From: UBA2336 sp036787955
GTDB taxonomy: Bacteria > Bacteroidota > Bacteroidia > Cytophagales > Cyclobacteriaceae
Reading direction: 5' to 3'
Assembly: GCA_036787955.1 (NCBI GenBank)
Contig: DAIQOI010000010.1
Coordinates: 45,456-109,455 of the forward strand
DNA length: 64,000 bases
In this document: in pieces, positions 61,329 through 64,000 of the stretch
Layout of the letters: every line of letters begins with the position of its first letter
How positions within the stretch are numbered: the stretch's first letter is position 1
Program-made: the position numbers and the translations under genes
Notes under the pieces: model-generated
The model's database searches: none
Seen by the model: the letters and a program-made list of their open reading frames with translations, nothing else
What the model was told of the DNA's origin: nothing

Positions 61329-62114
61329 TTAAAAACAGCCTGTTCTTCCACCATCCACGGGCAGGCTAACGCCATTGATGTAAGCCGCTGCCGGTGTTGC
61401 CAGGAAAGCAATGGCAGCGGCTACTTCTTCCGGGAGTCCGATTCGTCCGGCCGGAATTTCTGCTATCATCTCCTGGCGTATTTCGTCTTCTGTTTTTCCG
61501 GATTTTTCAGCCTTCGATTTTATCAGCCAGTCTAACCGGCTTGTTTGTGTGGCGCCTGGTAAAACATTGTTAACGGTTATCCCGTAAGGCGCCAGTTCCA
61601 CCGAAAGTGTTTTTGCCCAGCTGGCCACCGCCCCGCGGATGGTATTGCTCACACCCAGTCCGCGTATAGGCATTTTGACCGATGTGGAAATGATATTAAT
61701 GATACGTCCGTAGCCGGCCTGTTTCATGCCCGGCACAACTGCCTGTGTGATGAGTTGATTACAGATAAGGTGACTGTTAAAGGCGATGCGATACTCATCG
61801 ATGGTGGCATCAATGGCTGTTCCGCCCGGAGGTCCGCCCGTGTTGTTGACCAGGATGTGTAGGGTGTGGCGGGCGGAGAAATCGCGAATAACTTTTCCCA
61901 CCTGGTCAGGAACATTAAAATCGGCGGCCAACCAGTTATGTTGCTGTTGCTGGGGCACAGGAAGTTCTGCCAATGTCTCCTTCAGCTTTGTTTCATTCCT
62001 TGCAAAAAGAAATACTGTGGCTCCGAGGCGTGCCAGCTCCAGGGCAGCAGCTTTTCCGATGCCCTGGGTGCTTCCGCATACCAGCGCATTTTTACCGGTT
62101 AAATCCAGGTTCAT
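61329..62114 (-). CDS. Short-chain dehydrogenase/reductase (SDR)
   Basis: A 261-residue classical SDR. The TGxxxGIG cofactor motif appears as VCGSTQGIGKAAALELAR (about 11-27), the NNAG motif is the variant VNNTGGPPGG, and the catalytic region is ...IINIISTSVKMP with the YxxxK region replaced by SNTIRGAVASWAKTL, so the usual Tyr is not in place (Asn-Thr-x-x-x). The family close to kynurenine genes often shows this variant. The C-terminal block ends INGVSLPVDGGRTGCF. Ends 10 bases before the ALDH gene. ATG at 62114 chosen. Reaction unknown. Confidence 0.85.
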   Translation of the reverse strand: MNLDLTGKNALVCGSTQGIGKAAALELARLGATVFLFARNETKLKETLAELPVPQQQQHNWLAADFNVPDQVGKVIRDFSARHTLHILVNNTGGPPGGTAIDATIDEYRIAFNSHLICNQLITQAVVPGMKQAGYGRIINIISTSVKMPIRGLGVSNTIRGAVASWAKTLSVELAPYGITVNNVLPGATQTSRLDWLIKSKAEKSGKTEDEIRQEMIAEIPAGRIGLPEEVAAAIAFLATPAAAYINGVSLPVDGGRTGCF

Positions 62115-62196
62115 GATGTGAAGGCTTAACAGAAGGTAAACCAAAAGGGATTTCATTAATTTAGCAAGTGAAACCATGATATTAAATCAACAAGTT

Positions 62197-62727
62197 ATGG
62201 CCATACGCAGACCTTTTAATTTGAAAGAGTGGATACGCGAAAACCGCGATCTGCTCAAGCCCCCTGTGGGCAATAAAAACCTGTATGCCGATGCGGGCGA
62301 TTACATTGTGATGGTGGTAGGCGGGCCCAACGCCCGAAAGGATTATCATTACAACGAAACGGAAGAGCTGTTCTACCAACTGGAAGGCGACATCAACGTA
62401 CGCATTCAGGAAGATGGCAAACCGGTGGATATTCCGATTAAAGAAGGTGAAATGTTTCTGCTCCCTGCCCGTGTGCCACACCGGCCCGAACGACCCGCCA
62501 ACACGGTAGGGCTGGTGATTGAGTGCAAGCGGCCGGAGCCGGATATTCTCGATGGCCTGCAGTGGTATTGCGACAACTGCAATAACCTGCTGCATGAATA
62601 CCGGTTTCATCTGGAAAACATCGAGAAAGATTTTCTGCCGCGCTTCCGGGAATTTTATGGTTCGGAAGATTTGCGTACCTGCAAGAAATGCGGCACGGTG
62701 ATGGAAGCTGACTCTCGGTTTGTTTAG
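62197..62727 (+). CDS. nbaC: 3-hydroxyanthranilate 3,4-dioxygenase
   Basis: A 176-residue cupin dioxygenase that opens 3-hydroxyanthranilate to 2-amino-3-carboxymuconate semialdehyde, the precursor of quinolinate. Fe(II) ligands are expected in DYHYNETEELFYQLEGD (His and Glu) and LPARVPHRPERP (His). Two C-terminal CxxC pairs (WYCDNCNNLL and RTCKKCGTV) form a second, rubredoxin-like iron site, as in bacterial enzymes. ATG at 62197 (MAIRRPFN) chosen. Divergent from the SDR gene with an 82-base gap; kynureninase follows 85 bases downstream. Confidence 0.95.
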   Translation: MAIRRPFNLKEWIRENRDLLKPPVGNKNLYADAGDYIVMVVGGPNARKDYHYNETEELFYQLEGDINVRIQEDGKPVDIPIKEGEMFLLPARVPHRPERPANTVGLVIECKRPEPDILDGLQWYCDNCNNLLHEYRFHLENIEKDFLPRFREFYGSEDLRTCKKCGTVMEADSRFV

Positions 62728-62812
62728 TTTTTTGAATAATACCGGACTTCATAATCTTTTTCTAAAGCTTCGAGCGTACAATGAGTTGGATGTGTATTAA
62801 ACAGCATTTTTA

Positions 62813-64000
62813 ATGCGATTTGAAAATTCCCTGCATTTTGCCCGTTCGCTTGATCGCAATGATTCATTGCGTTCGTTCCGACAAGAATTTCTGATTCCCC
62901 GCATTAACGGTAAACAGGTTATTTATTTTACCGGCAACTCGCTGGGATTGCAGCCACGAGCTGCCGGAAAGTATATACAGGAAGAACTGCAAGACTGGGC
63001 AACGCTTGGCGTAGAGGGACACGTACACGCCAGAAGGCCCTGGATGTATTATCATAAATATTTTACTGGGCCGCTTGCAAAATTGGTGGGCGCAAAGCCG
63101 CATGAAGTAGTAGCCATGAACCAGCTTACGGTAAATCTTCACCTGTTGATGGTGTCGTTTTACCGGCCAACGGCCACACGGTTTAAAATTATCAGCGAGG
63201 CAGGAGCATTTTCGTCCGACATGTATGCCATCGAGTCGCAGTTGCGTTACCATGGATTAAACCCGGATGAAGCGTGGATAGAACTTAAGCCAAGGCCGGG
63301 TGAATACACCCTGCGCACAGACGATATTGTTCAAACAATTGTACATTACGGCAACTCACTTGCCCTGGTATTATTGAGTGGCGTGCAGTACTATACGGGG
63401 CAATTTTTCAATATCAAAAGAATTAGTGAGGCAGCTCATGCTGCTGGCGCTGTGGCTGGTTTTGATCTGGCCCATGCCATTGGCAATGTGCCATTGCATC
63501 TTCACGAGGATAACGTTGATTTTGCGGTATGGTGCAGTTATAAATACCTCAATTCCGGGCCGGGCAGTGTGGCCGGTGCTTTTATTCATGAACGGCACAG
63601 TGCGGACTTTCATCTTCCGCGCTTTGCCGGCTGGTGGGGGCACGATGAGAAGGAGCGTTTTCAGATGAAGAAGGGCTTTAAGCCCATGCGGGGAGCAGAA
63701 GGGTGGCAGGTTTCCAATTTTCCGGTGCTGGCCGGTGCAGCTCAGCTGGCATCGCTGGAAATTTTCAGGAAGGCCGGTATGAAGGCCTTGCGGAAAAAGA
63801 GCGTACTTCTTACGGGCTATCTGGAATTTCTGCTTAAGCAAATTAACCATGGTGATACATACTTCCGGATTATTACTCCCGAAGTACCGGATGAGCGGGG
63901 CTGTCAGCTGTCGTTGCTGATGAAAAGAAACGGCAAGCAGGTGTATAAGAATCTGATTGCCGCAGGCGTAGTGGCCGACTGGCGCGAGCCGGATGTAATC
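62813..64000 (+). CDS. kynU: Kynureninase (3' end outside window)
   Basis: A PLP enzyme that cleaves (3-hydroxy)kynurenine into (3-hydroxy)anthranilate and alanine. 396 codons are present with no stop, so only the C-terminal few dozen residues are missing. Features: GNSLGLQPRAA near the N-terminus (substrate loop), LLSGVQYYTGQFF, AGFDLAHAIGNVPLHLHED (PLP Asp), CSYKYLNSGPG with the PLP-binding Lys, and FAGWWGHDE. It makes the substrate of the dioxygenase encoded just upstream. The 86-base gap between them holds no clear terminator. Confidence 0.95.
   Translation, partial: MRFENSLHFARSLDRNDSLRSFRQEFLIPRINGKQVIYFTGNSLGLQPRAAGKYIQEELQDWATLGVEGHVHARRPWMYYHKYFTGPLAKLVGAKPHEVVAMNQLTVNLHLLMVSFYRPTATRFKIISEAGAFSSDMYAIESQLRYHGLNPDEAWIELKPRPGEYTLRTDDIVQTIVHYGNSLALVLLSGVQYYTGQFFNIKRISEAAHAAGAVAGFDLAHAIGNVPLHLHEDNVDFAVWCSYKYLNSGPGSVAGAFIHERHSADFHLPRFAGWWGHDEKERFQMKKGFKPMRGAEGWQVSNFPVLAGAAQLASLEIFRKAGMKALRKKSVLLTGYLEFLLKQINHGDTYFRIITPEVPDERGCQLSLLMKRNGKQVYKNLIAAGVVADWREPDVI

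Noticed and set aside
1..64000. tRNA or rRNA genes
   Set aside because: No GTTCRANYC-type T-arm with matching acceptor stem or rRNA-like block was noticed in the intergenic gaps; a dedicated scan was not possible.

Overview
The window is a chromosomal segment of a member of the Bacteroidota, most likely a Cytophagales-type bacterium. The evidence is a type IX secretion (T9SS) C-terminal sorting domain, many CarboxypepD_reg-like and TonB-linked proteins, LytTR and ECF regulation, TAnnTTTG-type promoters with almost no Shine-Dalgarno signal, and gene orders typical of the phylum (pyrH-frr, gmk-nadD, mreBCD-mrdA-rodA). No rRNA, tRNA, CRISPR array, transposase or integrase was recognised.

Layout. 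0-5.7 kb: the 3' end of secA, a SPOR lipoprotein, an M20 amidohydrolase, a Na/Pi cotransporter, two small membrane proteins and a GGGP-synthase-like (PcrB family) enzyme. 5.7-13.3 kb: a CarboxypepD_reg protein, a LytS/LytTR two-component pair, an ECF sigma factor overlapping a TonB-domain anti-sigma-like protein, a divergent VWA protein, and a second sigma/zinc-finger anti-sigma pair. 13.3-19.5 kb: gmk, nadD, a DUF5686-type outer-membrane protein, mnmH and selD (2-selenouridine tRNA modification), then a broken small ORF. 19.6-23.7 kb: minus-strand genes ending in pyrH-frr. 23.8-26.4 kb: a TPP riboswitch in front of a TonB-dependent receptor, a probable thiamine importer. 26.4-41.4 kb: clpC, wbqC, a YciO/Sua5 protein, mltG, a thioesterase, a BrkB protein, a desaturase, psd, gdh, cdsA, a CPBP protease, dusB, an EamA permease and purH. 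41.5-47 kb: the elongasome operon mreB-mreC-mreD-mrdA-rodA. 47-50.6 kb: a sugar nucleotidyltransferase, a sugar MFS permease, and a pnuC/NadR-kinase-like pair.

50.65-59.87 kb is an AT-rich accessory island and the most unusual part of the window. It carries four same-strand units, each opening with a related promoter/leader and a lipoprotein gene. Three units are preceded by copies of a 230-310 bp repeat (A 52626-52935, B 55423-55699, C 56291-56523). Part of each repeat resembles about 40 bp at the 3' end of the aldehyde dehydrogenase gene that borders the island (59877-59918). The lipoproteins of units 1-3 end in a Cys-rich segment, and the unit 2 gene is interrupted by an in-frame TAA. Passenger genes are a TlpA-like thioredoxin, an ABC-2 exporter (ATPase and permease) and a large T9SS-exported protein. 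I read this as a tandemly duplicated, cassette-like array of surface lipoproteins of unknown function.

59.9-64 kb: kynurenine-pathway genes in two divergent arms, an ALDH and an SDR on the minus strand and 3-hydroxyanthranilate dioxygenase and kynureninase (cut by the window end) on the plus strand. Together with nadD and the pnuC/NadR-kinase pair, NAD-related metabolism is well represented.
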